Assembly: GCA_039816705.1 (NCBI GenBank)
Contig: JBCBXF010000126.1
Coordinates: forward strand, 1-9,454
Length of the DNA stretch: 9,454 bases
Reading direction: 5' to 3'
DNA from: CALHAX01 sp039816705
Lineage (GTDB): Bacteria; Pseudomonadota; Alphaproteobacteria; Rhizobiales; CALHAX01
Shown one piece after another: positions 7,899-9,454 of this stretch. The translations under genes and the position numbers were made by a program. Under the pieces are notes generated by a model. The model was given only the letters and a program-made list of their open reading frames with translations, was not told the DNA's origin and did no database searches. Positions within the stretch are counted from its first letter, which is position 1. Each line of letters begins with the position of its first letter.

Positions 7899-7913
7899 GC
7901 CCCAGAATGGGGC
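7899..7913 (-). promoter_or_regulatory. Perfect 6-bp hairpin in the moeA-PBP gap
   Basis: GCCCCA at 7899-7904 and TGGGGC at 7908-7913 form a perfect stem with a three-base loop. In the minus-strand transcript it lies after the moeA stop and before the PBP gene. The bases after it (CCAAAC) have no U-run, so it is not a standard terminator. It may be an mRNA-end structure or part of a regulatory region. The rest of the gap, 7790-7975, shows no other gene and no convincing promoter to my reading. Confidence 0.25.
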
Positions 7914-7975
7914 GCTGGCGGGACAAGAGCGTGGGGCTTGAGCACGAGCGTTCGGCTCACATCTGTTCCGATTGC

Positions 7976-9253
7976 TTAGCGCACGCCGAACTCGGCCAAC
8001 GGAATGAAATTCACCGATGATCCCGGGCGCACCTGCGAGACATGCTCGGGCAGTTCGATGAACCCGCTGGCTGCGCGCAGCGAAGAGATCAAGCCTGACC
8101 CGTCACGCGGGAACTTTTGGGCGATCAGGCCGTCAGGCCCCGCCTCCAGCCAGCCACGGAGATACTCACGGCGATCGACCTTTTTGCGGGCGATCTCGAA
8201 ACCTGCCGCAACGGGGAAGCGGGTGGGGGGCCGCCACGTTGCCCCACCGAGGCGGGCGAGGAGCGGCTGTCCGTAAAGCAAAAAGCAAACGAACACAGCC
8301 ACAGGATTGCCGGGCAGCCCCATGAACAGCGCGTTTTCCACCTGCCCGAACATCATCGGTCGGCCCGGTTTGACGGCGATCTGCCAAAGGTGGCGGCGGC
8401 CGATTTCGTCGAGCACGGAAACGATATGGTCTTCCTCGCCGAGGCTCGCGCCACCAGACGTGAGCACGAGATCATGCGATGTCGCCGCCTCACGGAGTGC
8501 GGCGCGCACGGCGTCACGACTGTCGGGGAGAATGCCACAATCGACCGGAATGCCTCCCGCGATCCGGATCAGATCAGGCAGCATGGCAACGTTGGCGTCA
8601 TAGACCTGCCCGTGGGCGAGTGGCCTGCCGGGGCGCACAACTTCGTCACCGCTTGAGAAATACGCAACGCGGGGGCGGGCAAAGCAGGCGACGGTCTCGA
8701 CGCCTGCCGAGGCGAGCGCGGCGCACTCTTGTGGCCGCAGACGCGTGCCGGCAGATGCGATCGTGTCGCTCATCGCCACGTCCTCGCCTGCGTCGCGAAT
8801 GTTGCTGCCGCGTTTCACACCAGTGGGGAGTTTGATCTGCGCCTGTCCGTCGACGTCCGCTCGCGTGACGTCCTCCTGCATGACCACGGTGTCGCAGGCA
8901 TGCGGCACTGGGGCGCCTGTGAATATCCGCACGACGGTCCCGGGCGCATGCGGCTTTTGAAGGGGGTGGCCCGCTGCGACGCGGGCGCTGACCAATAGTG
9001 GCGCTGCGCCCGCAGTCTCATAATCCGCGAAGCGCAGTGCGTAGCCATCGACGGCGGCGTTGCGGTGGCCGGGAATGGGCGCGGCCGCTGTCACGTCTTT
9101 ACCAACGACCCGGCCATGTGCCTCAGCGAGGAGCACATCCTCGATCCGGCGCAGTGTCGGCACGCGCGTGACTAACAGCTCAACAGCGGCGTCGTGCGTT
9201 AGTCGATCCTTGTCGTGAAGGAAGCAATCATTGAGCTCAGGTGCCTGCATCAT
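7976..9253 (-). CDS. moeA: Molybdopterin molybdenumtransferase MoeA
   Basis: Encodes 425 residues, close to the usual 400-430. MoeA inserts molybdate into adenylylated molybdopterin, the last common step of molybdenum cofactor synthesis, in the cytoplasm. Key motifs are NAAVDGYA at 65-72 (the Asp of the usual AMDGYA), IFTGAPVPHACDTVVMQE at 110-127, GSNIRDAGED at 149-158, SSGDEVV at 200-206, YDANVAML at 218-225, TSGGASLGEEDH at 265-276, KPGRPMMFG at 295-303 and GLPGNPVAVF at 312-321. All expected acidic active-site positions are kept. The C-terminal domain IV ends near residue 425. The start is ATGATG, and either codon could be used. No Shine-Dalgarno sits at normal distance; instead a perfect palindrome lies directly upstream. 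moaC, a common neighbour in related genomes, is not seen inside the window. Confidence 0.96.
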   Translation of the reverse strand: MMQAPELNDCFLHDKDRLTHDAAVELLVTRVPTLRRIEDVLLAEAHGRVVGKDVTAAAPIPGHRNAAVDGYALRFADYETAGAAPLLVSARVAAGHPLQKPHAPGTVVRIFTGAPVPHACDTVVMQEDVTRADVDGQAQIKLPTGVKRGSNIRDAGEDVAMSDTIASAGTRLRPQECAALASAGVETVACFARPRVAYFSSGDEVVRPGRPLAHGQVYDANVAMLPDLIRIAGGIPVDCGILPDSRDAVRAALREAATSHDLVLTSGGASLGEEDHIVSVLDEIGRRHLWQIAVKPGRPMMFGQVENALFMGLPGNPVAVFVCFLLYGQPLLARLGGATWRPPTRFPVAAGFEIARKKVDRREYLRGWLEAGPDGLIAQKFPRDGSGLISSLRAASGFIELPEHVSQVRPGSSVNFIPLAEFGVR

Positions 9254-9254
9254 G

Positions 9255-9271
9255 CCGACGTGTCACGTCGG
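9255..9271. promoter_or_regulatory. 17-bp perfect palindrome adjoining the moeA start
   Basis: CCGACGTGTCACGTCGG has two eight-base arms around a single central base. It begins two bases from the moeA ATG at 9253-9251. As DNA it looks like a dimeric repressor operator. As RNA it would fold into a six-bp stem with a five-base loop, covering the place where a ribosome binding site should be. The nearest AGGG lies just upstream of the palindrome and would only be near the AUG if the hairpin forms. Confidence 0.55.
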
Positions 9272-9323
9272 ACCCTGCATGTCCAGCGGGCGGGGTATCG
9301 GGCCGAAGTAGCGGCGCGCCAGC

Positions 9324-9416
9324 CTAATGTGCCAGCGCGAGGGCCAGGTACAGGCCAATACCAACCATCGGCGCGCCAAACGAAAGGATCGTTGCTGCTA
9401 GAAGCGGTCGTGACAT
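9324..9416 (-). CDS. Small hydrophobic protein, 30 residues, unknown function
   Basis: A 30-codon frame runs from ATG at 9416-9414 to TAG at 9326-9324 on the minus strand. GGGAG (9422-9426 read on the minus strand) lies close upstream with good spacing. The product begins MSRPLLAATI, ends LALALAH, and is nearly all Ala, Leu, Ile, Gly and Val with a single Arg near the start. That composition fits a one-helix inner-membrane peptide. It is too short to assign to a family. It resembles in size the small membrane subunits that follow oxidase or transporter genes, but no sequence signature identifies it. It lies 70 bp before moeA and may be the last gene of an upstream unit, or co-transcribed with moeA. 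Confidence 0.5.
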   Translation of the reverse strand: MSRPLLAATILSFGAPMVGIGLYLALALAH

Positions 9417-9431
9417 CCGCATCTCCCTACA

Positions 9432-9445
9432 CGTGAACGTTTACG
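9432..9445. promoter_or_regulatory. Imperfect 14-bp palindrome upstream of the small membrane gene
   Basis: CGTGAACGTTTACG is symmetric except for one G/T position in each arm. It overlaps a CACGTG hexamer at 9430-9435. It lies 16 bases before the start of the small hydrophobic gene, where an operator could sit. It may equally be chance or part of an upstream coding region cut by the window edge. Confidence 0.2.
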
Positions 9446-9454
9446 ATACGAGTT

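Noticed and set aside
9313..9377. Two copies of GGCGCGCC 57 bp apart (9313-9320 and 9370-9377)
   Set aside because: GC-only palindromic octamers are expected fairly often in such DNA; one copy is inside the small coding frame and there is no other shared flanking sequence.
9427..9454. End of an upstream minus-strand gene (possible TRIVNVHV before a TAG at 9427-9429)
   Set aside because: Only eight codons are visible, and the other two frames also end nearby, so which frame is coding cannot be decided from this window.

Overview
The window is an ordinary stretch of a high-GC alphaproteobacterial chromosome. The PheS, PheT and MoeA sequences, including the LNDCFLHDKDRL start of MoeA, suggest the order Hyphomicrobiales (Rhizobiales). 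The genus cannot be fixed from the sequence. There is no rRNA, tRNA, CRISPR array, insertion sequence or obvious phage gene, and I see no new defence or mobile system.

Layout, + strand, 1-5301: the 3' part of a DMT/EamA-family inner-membrane transporter; a 143-nt gap with two consecutive hairpins; rpmI (L35); rplT (L20); a 195-nt gap with one strong hairpin; then pheS and pheT, overlapping as ATGA. This is a translation cluster: two large-subunit ribosomal proteins followed by both subunits of phenylalanyl-tRNA synthetase. infC, which often precedes rpmI-rplT, is not next to them here.

Layout, - strand, 9454-5327: a likely 30-codon hydrophobic small gene at the right edge; moeA (molybdenum cofactor insertion); and a large bifunctional-type penicillin-binding protein with a GT51 glycosyltransferase domain and a divergent transpeptidase domain. 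The PBP gene converges on pheT with 25 bp between the two stop codons. moeA and the PBP gene point the same way but are about 190 bp apart, so co-transcription is uncertain, and I see no functional link between them.

The points most worth a second look are: the two stacked hairpins in front of rpmI, the second a 13-bp bulged stem ending just before the ribosome binding site, a plausible L20-type autoregulatory leader; the 17-bp perfect palindrome directly before the moeA start, where no normal Shine-Dalgarno lies at usual distance; the unidentified 30-residue membrane peptide upstream of moeA; and the altered motifs in both catalytic halves of the PBP (SLS in place of SxN, and an EDR motif without the usual FxxHxG).
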